Source: Paraescarpia echinospica (Eukaryota > Annelida > Polychaeta > Sabellida > Siboglinidae). Taken from it: 64,000 nucleotides of DNA. Numbering within the stretch: the first letter of the stretch is position 1; the number at the start of each line of letters is the position of its first letter. The notes beneath the pieces are model-generated. The model was not told the DNA's origin, did not search any database, and saw only the letters and a list, made by a program, of their open reading frames with translations. The position numbers and the translations under genes are program-made. This document shows, one piece after another, positions 22,976-36,299 of the stretch. The stretch covers positions 36,904,832 through 36,968,831 of the forward strand of contig CM034534.1 in the NCBI GenBank assembly GCA_020002185.1, read 5' to 3'.

Positions 22976-25117
22976 ATAATAATAAATAACTTCTTAAGCG
23001 CCAATATCCTCAGACAATCCGAGCTCAGTGGCGCACAAAAACCAAAGGATTAAGCATTCTCGTACTCGTGTGATAGGCGAAAGTCGTCAACAAATGGATG
23101 GATGTGCTAGGCGATATTGAAAAGATAAGTTTTGAGGTGACGACGAAATGTAACAATATTTTTTGCTAATTTAACATTAACGGGAAGCGAATTCCATTTA
23201 GTTGGCGAGTACCAGCCTTTGTCTTAACTCTAGGAACAGATAGCAACTTCGAACTAGACGACCGAAGTTGTCTGGCTTGCCTAGCCAGTGTGAGCATTGA
23301 ACGTAAATAACTAGGTTGTTTGGATGAAAGGGCTTCGTAGGTGATTGTGCAGATCTTAAACATAATGCGATATCGCACGGGGAGCCAATGCAGTGATTTT
23401 AGAAGTGGCACTGAGCGGAAGAATCGAGGAGATTGTGTGACTACCCTTGCTAAACAATTTTGGACACGTTGTAGTTTTGCAATATCCTTGATAGCAATAT
23501 TATGAAGGAGGGAATTGTAATAATCTAATCTGCTGCTAACAAGAGCTGTTGCGATAGTCTTAGCGACAGAAAGCGACATATGTCGGCGAATGCGGCGAAG
23601 ATCACGGATAAAAACAGCAACGGCACGTTTGGGATATGTGTTGTCTGACATTGAAGTCGCAATCAAAGGTCACTCCTAAATTCCGTACTGATGCTGCTGG
23701 TGTGATATTTTGACTCAGGATGCATGTTGGAAACAAATCAATAAGTTTACCTCGCTGCATTGGAGTACCAATGATGAGGAATTCAGTTTTGTCTGCATTT
23801 AACTTTAATTTACTATCGGTCATCCATGAAAAAACATCTTGGAGACAATCGTTGAGTCGGTTTAAAGAGTGACTTGTATCGGGCGTGGCCAAGGAAATGT
23901 AGATCTGTGTGTCATCTGCATAAAGGTGATGATCCAAGTTATGACTTTGGATTTCAGAGCTGAGTGGCGTAGTGTAGAGAGTGAAAATCAAAGGCCCAAG
24001 AACGGAACCCTGGGGAATGCCACATGAAATGGGGAGTGAGGTTAAAAAGTAATTATCTATATTTATACATTGATGTTTATTGGTTAGATATGAAGAAAAC
24101 CAGGTCAGAGCTGTGTCAGATATGCCATACCACATTGATAAACGTTTGACAAGAGTGTTGTGATCAATGGTATCAAAGGCGGCAGACAGATCAAGCAAGG
24201 TAAGTGCAGTTACTTTGCCTTTATCAATGTTTAATATAACATCATTGTGTACTTTTAGGAGAGCAGTCTCAGTAGAATGAAATTGTTTGTATGCTGATTG
24301 TAGCACACTGGATAAACAAGTTGAGCTAATATGACGCCTTAGACGGCTTGCTACGACTTTCTCAAGTATCTTAGAAATAAAGCTAAGATTATAAATTGGC
24401 CTATGATTTTTGAAATCATCTTTTGGCAGAGAAATCTTCTAGAGAACAGGATTTACATGTGCGTGTTTAAAATCATCTGGGAACTTACCCGAACTTAGTG
24501 ATAACTTTATGATATTCGTTATTGTACCAAGTAAAGAGTCAAGACATGCTTTTAGTAGTATGGTTGGTAATGGATCGAGATCGCATGACTTATTTGGGGA
24601 ATACATTATTATTTTCCTCACTTCATCAACTGTGGCTGGCTCAAACAATACAAGTGGATAATTTACTTGTGGGGAGTCCACATTTACAGTACTTAAAGTG
24701 TGACATGGAAAAGCAGAACGTATAAGACTTATTTTATTTTTGAAATGACTAGAAAACGAGTCACACAGAGATTTGACTGACACATGACTAGGTAGAGATG
24801 GAGGCGGCCGTCTGGGTAAAATATGATTTATGCAGTTCCATAGCTGACGTGGGTTATCAGAGTTACTCGAGACCATGTTTGTGTAATAATTTGATTTAGC
24901 TTTGGCCATTTGTCTGTTGCAGTAGTGACATTCTTTAGAATATCGTGATCTGTCCAAAGGCTAGCGTGATTTGCGCCATACACGTTCAAGATAGTGCCGG
25001 CGCTTTTTAGATTGTATAATTTCAGGAGTCATCCATGGAGCATGTGGCTTTTGGGACACATATTTAGATCTCAGGGGTGCATGTTTATTAAGTAAATCTT
25101 CGAGTACTTCAGTATCG
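22976..25117 (-). mobile_element. L2-like LINE, 5' truncated, RT largely complete but broken
   Basis: Reading leftwards from 25117, the linker has LLNKHAPLRSKYV and APWMTPEIIQSKKRR. The next frame (24957-24439) has CDSFSSHFKNKISLIR and the RT start DLDPLPTILLKACLD. The frame at 24306-23602 has the core: LLDLSAAFDTIDHNTL, CGIPQGSVLGPLIFTLY and catalytic YADDTQIY. The frame at 23666-23166 has the thumb with SRLDYYNSLL, LQRVQNCLARVV and LHWLPVRYRIMFKI. The 3' end has a GCGCC/GGCGC foldback (22995-23030) and an AAT tail. Stops or shifts separate the pieces and the endonuclease is missing. Its 5' side abuts the left arm of the giant inverted repeat. Confidence 0.9.
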
Positions 25118-25560
25118 ATGACAAAAACCAAGACAAGGAGATTCAAAGAAGAATCACCGCCGGCTGGACAGCATTCGCCAAACACCGCGACATCTTCAAA
25201 GGAAACTTTGGAACCTTCTTCAAGAGACAACTCCACAACTCACGCGAACCTCCAGCGATGACATACGGCGCGGAGACATGCGCACTCACCAACCAGACAA
25301 AGAACAAGCTAGCAGACGCACTAACAAAAATGGAAAGAAATATGTTAAATATCACATATCATGATAAATTAACAAACATCTGGATAAGAGGGAAGACAAA
25401 GGTCACAGACTTGATGGAACAAATCAGAAGACAGAAGAGGACCTGGGTAGGGCACATCAGCAGTCTTTCTAAAGCCCAAAATACTCTGATACTTTTCGAC
25501 CCACTCGGTCAGAATCGACCCGACCAGTTTCTCTCGTCTGTTACCAGAAACGAATATGAA
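25118..25560 (+). mobile_element. RTE-like LINE C-terminal fragment (left arm)
   Basis: The plus strand reads DKNQDKEIQRRITAGW, then AMTYGAETCALTNQTK and KRTWVGHISSLSKAQ. These are the C-terminal blocks of RTE-type LINE proteins. Only the last part of the element is present; the right arm continues into the rest of it (41803-44240). The open frame 25258-25911 runs past the element into unrelated DNA. Confidence 0.8.
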
Positions 25561-28500
25561 TATACTGTAATGGTCACTCTTTGCGTATCAAGCGTCACCT
25601 GTTTAGATAGGTCCATTATTATTCATATTGCAAAATATTTATTTAAACACGCATTCTACAACATTAAGCATCCTCGCAAACCATGGGTTATGACCATGTA
25701 CACTACCCAAGGCAGATCTACAACGCATTGTACGGACATTAGCTCAATCAAACTCATGATAGACTTCGCAGTACAATCCGTGAGAACAGTACATACACAC
25801 GGCGTGTCCAGCGTCACCATTAAGAAAACAACAAGGTGGGTTTTTAGCGAGCCTCTTCAGAAAAATGTGGCAGGCCGATCTATTTCGAGTATCACAAAAA
25901 CACTCCGATAATGCGAAATTTGTTCAAACAGTATGTCCGATTGAAACATGAATATCAGGTGGTATATCATTATTAGTTGTGGCTGATTCTCAAAGAGCAG
26001 CTAAATAGTGCTTTTATATATACATTATATGTGTGTGTGTGTGTGTGCGTGCGTGCGTGTGTGCGTGCGTAGGGGTGTTATGCGTGTGAGTGTATGTACG
26101 CGCGCTCGTATGCGTGCGGACGTGCATACGTACGTGCATGTGCGTGCATGCGTGTTTGTGTGCTTGCATACGTGCCTGCCCACGTGCGTACGTGTGTGCG
26201 GTAAATGTTCTTTAGTGTCCGCCAATCTCACTAAGCCACGTCAAATTTAAGCATCGAGAATCCTCCCTGGCGAGGATCATCGGATAAATAAAGATATCAC
26301 AGAAGTAAAAGCAAACCCCTAGATGCTTCGCGCATCAGATGGGTTAATCAACATTATGTTGTTTGATGTGCTTAATTGCTTGGACCTGAAAGGCAGCTCT
26401 GTAAAAGAGGACTGTATGTTCTTTGATCTGCTTAGAATTGTCGGTGAATTTGAAGAGTTTAGAGCCGACTTCAATATGCACCTCTTCTATACGAATTGTC
26501 GCTGTTTGTTTCGGGGAACAGAATTTCATCATTTTCAAAAACGGGTAGTTTACGATTCTGTTATTGTCAGTCTGTTTAACACCCGGCGTATGCGAAGAAT
26601 GAATTCCAGTTGAGACTCGGCTTTATCCTGTACATACTTCCTCTGTGTATGGTGTCAAACATTCCTTCTATTATTGAGCGCATTCATAAATTATCACTTC
26701 GTTGTTCCTAAAATATCCAACTAGTACAATATTCGTACATCTTATTGCTGACCTCCGGACATTTTGTCTATAGTACGATAACTGACCACATCGCCATTGC
26801 CAATGGCGACTAATAGACTTACACAATACCCAAATCTGTCCAATAGCAGACGCTAACACGATGTGGTAAACGAAGAAGTTGAAGTCTACACTACAATATT
26901 TTGAATGTTTAAAGTAGACAAAACGTATTATATAATACAAAAACATATATTTCCTAGTTACCGTTTTGAATCAGCATGCAGTATGCTTACAAAAAGTGAT
27001 TGATTGATGTTTACGTTCATACAGTTAGGTGCACGTCAGCACATGCGTCATCTCTTCGACTCCATATCTATGACATCTTAAACGAGCTTTAACTTGGTAA
27101 GCGTGGTCAACGTGTGCTTCAATATATGTATGCCAATACGCTAACTTTGGGAAGCAATACAACTGTATCTTGTATCCTCAAAGAACAATTAAAACAAAGG
27201 ATAGAAGGACAATGAATGAACTGAAGTAAAACATCGCGATGTTGTTGCTAATCATGAAGACTAATAATAGACAAGATGATATGGGCAGCTCATTTAGGTT
27301 GGATGGATGAGGGTTGATTAACTTGACTATCAATGAAAGCAAAGTTGCTGTTACAGTCAGGTCGCAGAGCAGGCAAAGGAATATATTGCAACGACGAAGG
27401 GAGGATTAAGAAGGAGGCATGTAAAAGGCAGAAGAGGGTGAAAAGTGGAATAGGGGAGATTGGAAATTAATATCTGCAATGAATAACTGTTGGAGCATTG
27501 CAGCAGTAGATGTGTGAAACATGACGATATTTGTTTGAACAGCTATTTAATTTTGCAATACACCTCAAAGAACATGGGTCTGCTAATCACTTGACTGTCA
27601 TGCATCAACACGTGTAGTGCTTTCAGCCACAAAGTTGATTCCCATAATAAGCATGCTTGAAACAAAATACGTCAAGCACTTTAGGTATGAAACAATTATA
27701 AAACACTTAAAAGATATTCATTAAGGAGGAATAGGTCCACCAGGATGGAAAGATCTTCTCTAAAAGAAACTGTTGCCTTTTATAAAATGCCACTTGAGAA
27801 TATTACGTTAAATTCCTCGATTGTCACTCCATTTTTTTAAATTTCGCTAAAAGCAAAACTATTTAGTATTCACTACGACTTGCTAGCTCGACCGTGTGTG
27901 CACCTATGCCATTCAAATTTTATGAAATCATCGGGTAATATGTCACATCTTACATGATATGAATAGATCACACAAATATGAGAAATGATATTATTATCTA
28001 TAAAGCATTGGTTTTCGTATTATTGGCCTCTTTTGGGCCTGTTCCAGAGTCGTTAACGTCATCTATTAAAATATTGTTATAAAACGGTATGCAGGATTAG
28101 CATACAGTTGAGTTTATTTCTTGTTATATCTGCACGCTTCTTTAGGTAGTAATTTCAAATATGGTGTTTCAATAAAAAAAAGATTTGTAATCAAATGGGA
28201 CTGTGAGAACGCATACATTTATAGACATACCTACGTCCCTATCTCAAGAACAAAAGGAACTGTATTCGTGTCCGTGCTACGGAATTGCGTCGACACTGTT
28301 GTCCGAGGTTGCAAAACGTTGCAGCGTATTCACACTTTCGTGAACGTTCGAGCGTTTGGGAGATATTCCACGCTATAAAATATGGATTTGTTTGTGTAGA
28401 AATAAAAACAAACAGGTCGACAAATGTTTTATGTCAAAATCTAGTTAGCAGTTATATATTTTTCTCCTGAGTTTACAAGAAACAAGTGTGAAAATTAATA

Positions 28501-29564
28501 CGTTAGCGCACGAACGTTTACTGTTTGTCATAGAACTGAACTTTACAAAAACTATTCGTATTGACACTTTTTCCGTGTACAAAAACAACACCGCCATTCT
28601 TTTTATCACCCACGATGGCTTGATGTCACCAAAGACCGTATATCAATACAAGATTACGAAGCGCGCGCAGTTACCATTGTTTGTAAAAACGACGTCATAC
28701 AGCGGCTTGTCGGCCATTTTCGAGGCGCGCCAAGCCAGGGTATATGCTTTGACATTTCTTGGCCAGCGCCGCGCGCAGCCACGGCGCGACTATAAATTAA
28801 TCATCACATATAATGCAAATACAGTTTGAAAATAAATCATGTCTGAGTTAATGCCAACAAAAATGTAAATGCCGTTGTTGTTTAATATGTCTTATTATCT
28901 GTTCCTCTCAGCTCCTTCATGTTTTATCTGACCGTGGTCAGATGGTAGGCAATAAGGACGTGATTAATTCATAGTGTTATTAAGTGACAATTTTGCGTGC
29001 AATGGCATGGGTTATCAATGTGTGATGATGTTTGACTTTATTAAAAAGTATGTATTATATATATATATATATTTATATATACAAAAAAATTCCAGTCCCC
29101 TAACGAGATGCCTTTGTAGTTGACAATCCTGATAACAATATTAACCAAATGTTAGACAACACACAGCATCGTTACATAAACACCTTAACGCGCTAGCAGA
29201 TGTTCAATGTATATTCAAAATGACGAAAGTCGGAGAGAATGTGAAGTTCACGTCCATCGATAGGCCCTAGTCGTGATAGCGTAGAATAGTCAAATAACAT
29301 TCATATTGGCATGGGGGTAGACACATGCATATTTATCAACGTCTAGTCCATGTTGCTAAGTCTATGATGATAATATTTGCTTTCGTGGTTTTATGTTGTC
29401 TTGACGACTTGTCACGATCAGAAATGGCGTCGGCCGTAATCAGGTCGGCTGCGGTTTGTGATTTAGAAATACTTATTATCGGGCATTCTCATACATATTG
29501 GATGGGCGAGTTTGTCGAGACCGCTGTTTCCTCTGGGTTATTTGCCAATTTCTAAAAGCAGGGC
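25561..29564. other. Left-arm interior, no recognised gene
   Basis: Includes a degenerate GT/GCGT tract (26031-26200), a CpG-rich stretch (28650-28790) and a TA run (about 29055-29070). Frames such as 26323-26613 and its antisense partner are kept in both arms, but the arms are too similar for this to show selection. No domain was recognised. Confidence 0.4.
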
Positions 29565-30120
29565 CATAGATGCAAAGCAAAATCGTTAACTGGGACAAGT
29601 AAGAGTTGTCGCTAGAGCAAGTTACCGCCAAATGTTAGGGTGGTAATGTAATTTCAAATAAATAATTCTTCAGTTGTTTGCGAAAGATATATGTAGTCTT
29701 ATATTTAAAGCGATAGGGAATTCATTGCAGATGTTTGGTGCAGCTACATAAAAAGCACGCTGATATTAAGCTGGCTTTTCGGAACAAAATGTCGTTATGA
29801 AACAGATGATCTGAGATTCCTGGGGATATCGAACAACGAAGGTTAATAAACACATAGGATGGGTGTTGCATAGAAAGGGTTCTATAAGTGATACTGGCTA
29901 ATTTGAATTGTGTTCGATATGTAATTGGAAGCCATTGCAACTGTCTAAGTAGGGGCAGAGATGGTGAGAAACGTGGTGTCTTTAGTACTACACGTGCTAA
30001 ACTATTATATACACGTTGGAATTACCTAAGTCCTTTTTTAGCAATATCGTTTAGGTCAGTTGCTGCAGTCAAGGCGACTGTTAAATAAAGATACTGATAT
30101 TGTTTTAGCAATTCATGGTT
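29565..30120 (-). mobile_element. L2-like LINE 3' fragment (copy B, left arm)
   Basis: The minus strand has MQWLPITYRTQFKLASITYR and SMQHPSYVFINLR, homologous to 11774-12211. It is part of the same mosaic as copy A, joined downstream to the transposase block and CR1 3' end. Confidence 0.75.
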
Positions 30121-30299
30121 GTCCTATTTTTCATGGTGGGGTGCGTTATCGGAAACACGATGGTAGTCAATCGGATTGAAACCAAAGGCCCGGCGGGCCA
30201 GTAAAATATGAAACTGGTGATCCGATCTGAACCGACAGCCTCAGAAATGGCGCCGGGCCAGCGGATCAGTGTTAATGTCGCTGAAGAAGTACCTCCAAA

Positions 30300-30990
30300 T
30301 TATCAGAAGTACCAAAATTTAGTGCGACTTTTCTAAATGGCCCACATGATTGTTAGTTACTGTAAATATGCAGATGTAATGTGAAAGTCATATACACACA
30401 CCACACGGTGTTTCCAATAGGATATCCCAGGGAAAGTTTCACTCCTAGAATGCAATACCTGCTGCACATAACTGGCCAGGTGAGACTATTTGGGCCTTGC
30501 AGACACCATTGGTGCCTCGTGCTTGAATCAAAACATGTCTTCTTCAAGGATATAAACGGAAAATCCTTCAGAAACTTGCTGAAAACCATCAGCAAGAAAC
30601 ACGAAGTGTGGCTTTGTCATAAGCAACTTGGTGCTAATGGCACGCGTTCACCAAATGCTGTCTAAAATGGTGATAGCATAGAGAAAGTAGGTGAATTTGA
30701 TGTCAGGTCAGACTATCCTGAATTAGTTACGAGCATGGAACACACTATGTCCAGATGCTACTCGTGGTCTTCACTACAAGAAAGCATGCTTTATCTTGCT
30801 CATATACGAACATGTTTGGCAGCCTTTAAAGAATTATTGTAGTAAATTAAGATAAATACTTCATCTGTGAACGGCAGGAAACGGAGAACTTTGAGCCCTA
30901 TGTCCGTTCATGCATTGTTAAGTTAACAGGGCCAACATGTGTCACAATATTCAGTGCTCTAAGATATCCATGACCAAGAAGTGCGCATTC
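30300..30990 (+). pseudogene. Transposase-like C-terminal block (copy B, left arm)
   Basis: The frame 30381-30665 has ESFTPRMQYLLHITGQ, HHWCLVLESKHVFFK and LLKTISKKHEVWLCHK. The blocks match copy A. Stops follow. Confidence 0.65.
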
Positions 30991-31189
30991 CTATTCGGAG
31001 AAGTTGGCTGTTATTAACTGCCACACAGTTAATTTTGATTATTTACACTGAAAAATGCATTGTTTTGAACCCATACTTCTGGCACATATAAATAACAAGA
31101 TTTAACAAGAACATTAACTGTAGACGGCAGGTTTACAAAGGAAACCTACGGTCTTAGCAAGAGTCCAACCCTTTTTATGTACGTGTATA

Positions 31190-31894
31190 CCGCCCGTGTG
31201 AGGTACGTTTCAATTTTATTTTTAAACATAGTCACGCTAGTAAGACCCACACAATCTTCTGATAATATAATCCAATCATTTATAGTCATTTGTGAAAATG
31301 AGAACTGTCTTATATATATAATCTAATCTGCTCCTTTACATAATAACTTCACGTTCTCTAGTCCGTCTATCTTTCTTAACTGCGAAAGAAATTTTATATC
31401 AAAATTTTCATAACCATTCCATATTTTAAAACACTTCTATCTCATATCCTCTCAATCTCCTGGTTTCTAGTGTTCTCAAACCAAATTATTTTAGATGTAT
31501 TTCGTAACTAAGATCTCTCAGCTTTGTAGCATTTTAGTCTCTCTTCTCTGTACTCTTTCTAGCATATCTATACATTTCTTGCGATATGGCCTCCACACTT
31601 GTATACAATATTCTAAATGAGGCCTAACTATTATTTTGTACAGCGGTATTATTAGTTCGTTTTCCTTATATGCAATATTTAGCCTAATTAATCCAAAGTT
31701 TTGATTTTCCTTTAAAGCCGCAATTCCGCACTGCTCTGAAACCTACATGTCAGCACTGGTTAACCCTAAATCCTTTTCTTTTATAGTAATACTTAGTAAA
31801 ATACCCCCATTGTATATTCTACATCCATCTTTGTTCCCATGCAATGAGAGGAAGGATATACATTTCTAAAAATTTAACAACATTTGCCACTTTT
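31190..31894 (-). mobile_element. CR1-like LINE 3' end (copy B, left arm)
   Basis: On the minus strand this is the thumb and 3'UTR of the CR1 RT, matching 13290-13990 and, inverted, 34462-35270. It stops abruptly near 31894 at a T run, where the spacer begins. The RT core is missing, so the arm boundary cuts the element. Confidence 0.75.
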
Positions 31895-33954
31895 TTTTGT
31901 TACGAACACAATATAGAGATATTTAAATGTAAAACAAATTAAGTGTTACTACAAAACAATTAAGAACAGGACTTTCTCTTCGACTAGAGCTCTGCTAAAT
32001 CCTTAGCAAAGATAGTCTTCCTCCTTTCAAATAAATCTTCACCAGCACTTCCGTCTTCCGATATAATCAGTCGAGTCGACAGCGGAAAAATTGAAATTAC
32101 GGCGGCGTGGCGGCTCATCAAACAGCTTCCTCATCAAAACAATATTCAATATTGGTAATCAACACTGAATTGTATATATTATTCGACCATCGCTTGGGTG
32201 TGTATATTAAAGCATTAAACCAGTGCTAAGTTACAACACAACATTGCAATGCCACACCCAGGCTTCAGACATTCTGCTTAGCCTGCGTGCAGACCTTGTG
32301 CTTACAAAACTGATTATACTGTTACTAATTTATCACAGTATAAATAACCTATACATACATGGTTAGATTACGTAGAGTTATTATTAAGCGTGAATCAATC
32401 TTACCATATATACAAAAATAATGCTGTGTGAGCCCTACACAACATGAGCTTTCTTTATTTATGAACACAATAGAGATGTGATATAAATAAATAAAAATTA
32501 AAGGATAATTACAAAACATTTAAGAACAGATTCGACCTATGCTCAGCGAAATCATGAACAAAGACAGTCTTCTTCCTTTATTTGCCGTCACATATTGTGA
32601 AAGCAAGCATGGCTAAAACCTGCAGTTTGTATGATTATGTGAAATGAATAACAAATGCTTTATGAAAAGTGATAGGTCCTGGGAAGTGAGGGACCATTCT
32701 AGTACAGGTATGGACAAATAAAGCAGAGAGGGATGGAGACAACCGGAATAGTCCAGAAATACAGACAGTTAGTCAGGAAGTTAAAACAGACAAGGGTATA
32801 ACAGATTGTTCTCTCGGGAATTTCGCCAGTTATGGGAGGAAGGGGATAACTTGGGGATGCTTTGTTGGGAGGGAAGATATGTACGTGAGAGATGGCCTCC
32901 ATCTAAGGTCAAGAGGGCAGCAGTTTTCTCAGAGAACATGCTGCGGTATGTTGACAGTGGGACAGGTTGCATTTATTTAAACTAGATGCGCAGGGGGGAA
33001 TCACAGATAAGCCTGAAAATGGAGGCATAGATAAAGACACCACAATAAATCAGGAATGAACAGCCTGGACAACTTTCTGAATATAAATGCGTTTGTTTAA
33101 CCATGGTGATATACAATGGAAATCTCTACAGAGTACGGGGAATGAGGACCACAATTGTATAGATTTAGCACAAGATAATTTCCTTAGTCAACATGTTCTG
33201 GTATTAATCAGGGGTGAGAATGTTTTAGACATAGTTTTGTCCTCACACAATAAATTATTTGACAATGTGAAGGTATGTGAGCCGTAGTGATCACAGCCAG
33301 ATACATTTTTCCATCAAAACAAAACGAGAAATATTAGTAGAAAGCAGTGCATGAGAAATTTCCACAAAGGAAAATATAAGGAGTTGAGGAAATAGTTAGC
33401 AAAAACAGAGTGGAACAAGACACTGGAGAAGACAGCAACAGAATGCTGGAATATCCTCAATAGTAAAATTTAGTGCATTGTCGATAAATTTGTTCCCATT
33501 GAAAACAAGGGAAAGGTTCAAGAAAGAAACACTCATATCGAAATAAACTATTCTAAAAATTAAGTACAAACAAATGTTTTGGCAGTCATGTAGACGTACT
33601 GGAAATGATGAAGACAACATATTTAAAGAAGCACTTAACCAAGCTACAACGTAAATTAGAAATCCCAAGATAAGCTATGAACAACAATTTATTTGTAATA
33701 TAAAACATGAGAACAAGAATTTGTATGCTTATGTTCGGAGCAAACAGAAAGGATATGGTCAGTTCTCTAGAAAATATACAGGAAATATAACACAAGAGGG
33801 ATTTTAATGGTAGAAGACCTGAATGACTATTTTAATTCGGTGTTTACCAGGGAAGATATTAATTCACTGCCAGTACCAGAGGCTATGTTCAAAGGGGCGG
33901 AATGATAATATTTAGGACAGTTAATAGTAAGAGTAAAGACCAATTAAATATTAC
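31895..33954 (+). mobile_element. CR1-like LINE 5' part (spacer of the inverted repeat)
   Basis: Plus-strand order: a 5' region with two related segments (about 31912-32050 and 32464-32600), then the ORF1 esterase remnant near 32699-32960 (QLVRKLKQTRV, GREDMYVRDGLHL). Next comes a deleted endonuclease whose end reads GDIQWKSLQSTGNEDHN and GENVLDIVLSSHNKLFDNV (33087-33287), and then linker MRNFHKGKYKELRK. Stops and deletions occur throughout. The element continues into the RT at 33955. Confidence 0.75.
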
Positions 33955-35270
33955 GTGGTGGATTTTCTTGTTAAGCATAACTTGATAAACCTATCTCACC
34001 ATGTGTTTCTAAAAGAGAGGCCATACATAACAAATCCGTTACGTTTTTTGGAATATATCACTAAATGGGTAGGTGATGGATCACCAGTATATATCGTCTA
34101 CTTAGATTTTCAGAAAGCTTTCAACAAAATGCCACATCAAACATTACTGCTTACCCTAAAGGCCCATGGCATAGGAAATGGTATGATATACTGGATAGAA
34201 AAATGGCTGATTGACAGAGGACTACGGGTAGTAGTTGATGGGGAGTCTTCAAAATTAAAACCAGTTTTGAGTGGGCTACCACAAGGATCAATACTGGGAC
34301 TTATATTATTCTTAATATATAGCAACAATTTGGATGATGATATAGCAAGCAAGGTTTTGAAATTTGCTGGTGATTCAAAAGTGTTTAGTACAAGGATTAA
34401 ACTTGATGAAGATAGATAGCCTTCACACGATGATCTTGACAGGTTTATCAAATGGTGTGAAAAGTGGCAAATGTTGTTAAATTTTTTATTTATAAATATA
34501 TATCCCTTTTCTCATTGCATGGGAACAAAGATGGGTGTAGAATATACAATGGGAGTATTTTACTAAGTATTACTATAAAAGAAAAGGATTTAGGGTTAAC
34601 CAGTGCTGACATGAAGGTTTCAGAGCAGTGCAGAATTGCAGCTTTAAAGGAACATCAAAACTTTGGATTAATTAGGCTAAATATTGCATATAAGGAAAAC
34701 GAACTAATAATACCGCTGAACAAAATAATAGTTAGGCCTCATTTAGAATATTGTATACAAGTGTGGAGGCCATATCGCAAGAAATGTATAAATATGCTAG
34801 AAAGAGTACAGAGGAGAGAGACTAAAATGCTACCAAAGCTGAGAGATCTTAGTTACGAAATACACATAAAATAATTTGGTTTGAGAACACTAGAAACCAG
34901 GAGATTGAGAGGATATGAGATAGAAGTGTTTTAAAATATGGAATGGTTATGAAAATCTTGATATAAAATATCTTTCGCAGTTAAGAAAGATAGACGGACT
35001 AGAGAACATGAAGTTATTAAGTAAAGGAGCAGATTAGATTATATATAAGACAGTTCTCATTTTCTCAAAGGACTATAAATGATTGGACCATATAATCTGA
35101 AGATTGTGTGGGTCTTACTAGTGTGACTATGTTTAAAAATAAAATTGAAACATACCTCACAAGGGCGGTATACACGTAGATAAAAAGGGTTGGACTCTTG
35201 CTAAGACCATAGGTTTCCTTTGTAAACCTGCCATCTACAGTTAATTTTCTTGTTAAATCTTGTTATGTAT
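33955..35270 (+). mobile_element. CR1-like LINE RT and 3' end (spacer into right arm)
   Basis: Frame 33955-34419 (154 codons) has the RT core: DGSPVYIVYLDFQKAFNKMP, GIGNGMIYWIEKWL, SGLPQGSILGLILFLIYSN and KFAGDSKVF, where the catalytic ADD has become AGD. Frame 34464-34874 has the thumb: KEKDLGLTSADMKVSEQC and VRPHLEYCIQVWRPYRKK. It is the most complete of the CR1 copies here, but catalytically dead. The right arm of the inverted repeat starts inside it at about 34462. Confidence 0.85.
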
Positions 35271-35399
35271 ATGTGCCAGAATTATGGGTTCAAAACAGTG
35301 CATTTTTCAGTGTAAATAATCAAAATTAACTGTGTGGCAGTTAATAACAGCCAACTTCTCCGAATAGGAATGCGCACTTCTTGGTCATGGATATCTTAG

Positions 35400-36060
35400 A
35401 GCACTGAATGTTGTGACACATGTTGGCCCTGTTAACTTAACAATGCATGAACGGACATGGGGCTCAAAGTGCTCCGTTTCCTGCAGTTCACAGATGAAGT
35501 ATTTATCTTAATTTACTACAATAATTCTTTCAAGGCTGCCAAACATGTTCGTATCTGAGCAAGATAAAGCATGCTTTCTTGTAGTGAAGACCATGAGTTG
35601 CATCTGGACATAGTGTGTTCCATGCTCGTTACTAATTCAGGATAGTCTGACCTGACATCAACTTCACCTACTTTCTCTATACTATCACCATTTTAGACAG
35701 CATTTGGTGAACGCGTGCCAATAGCACTAAGTTGCTTATGACAAAGCCACACTTCGTGTTTCTTGCTGATGGTTTTCAGCAAGTTTCTGAAGGATTTTCC
35801 GTTTATATCCTTGAAGAAGACATGATTTGGTTCAAGCACGAGGCACCAATGGTGTCTGCAAGGCCCAAATAGTCTCACGTGGCCAGTTATGTGCAGCAGG
35901 TATTGCATTCTAGGAGTGAAACTTTCCCTGGGATATCCCATTGGAAACACTGTGTGGTGTGTGTGTATGACTTTCACACTACATCTGCATATTTACAGTA
36001 ACTAACAATCATGTGGGCTATTTAGAAAAGTCGCATTAATTTTTGGTACTTCTGATAATT
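35400..36060 (-). pseudogene. Transposase-like C-terminal block (copy C, right arm)
   Basis: The minus strand (35977-35693) has ESFTPRMQYLLHITGH, HHWCLVLEPNHVFFK and LLKTISKKHEVWLCHK. It is nearly identical to copy B, with S-to-P and K-to-N changes at the FExKH block that would break the motif. Confidence 0.65.
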
Positions 36061-36299
36061 TGGACGTACTTCTTCAGCGAGAATGGAGGGTAGCACACTG
36101 ACCAATGTAACCGTTGCTACTGACGTTTGTTTCAGCTTAGTCAGGCCTCGACACTAACACTGATCCGCTGGCCCGGCGCCTTTTCTGAGGCTGTCGGTTC
36201 GGTTCGGGTCACCAGTTTCATATTTTACTGGCCCGCCGGGCCTTTGGTTTCAATCCGATTGACTACCATCGTGTTTCCGATAACGCACCCCACCATGAC

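Larger units (their letters stand above)
25118..31894 (+). repeat. Giant inverted repeat, left arm (about 6.8 kb)
   Basis: It pairs in reverse complement with 34462-41803. Correspondence was followed through the RTE fragment, the GT-rich tract, the non-coding interior, the L2 fragment, the transposase block and the CR1 3' end. In stretches compared by eye the arms are about 95 percent alike, with scattered substitutions and small indels. The left arm lacks about 480 bp present in the right arm (37069-37548). Both ends cut through elements that are more complete at the right arm. Confidence 0.9.

Noticed and set aside
26323..26613. 96-codon frame and its antisense partner present in both palindrome arms
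   Set aside because: Arms are too similar for conservation to mean selection, and both strands are equally open.
26980..27450. Possible LINE C-terminal motif (MIWAAHL-x-x-MDEG) in the left arm and its right-arm partner
   Set aside because: Only one short block is reminiscent and it is followed by stops; not enough to call an element.
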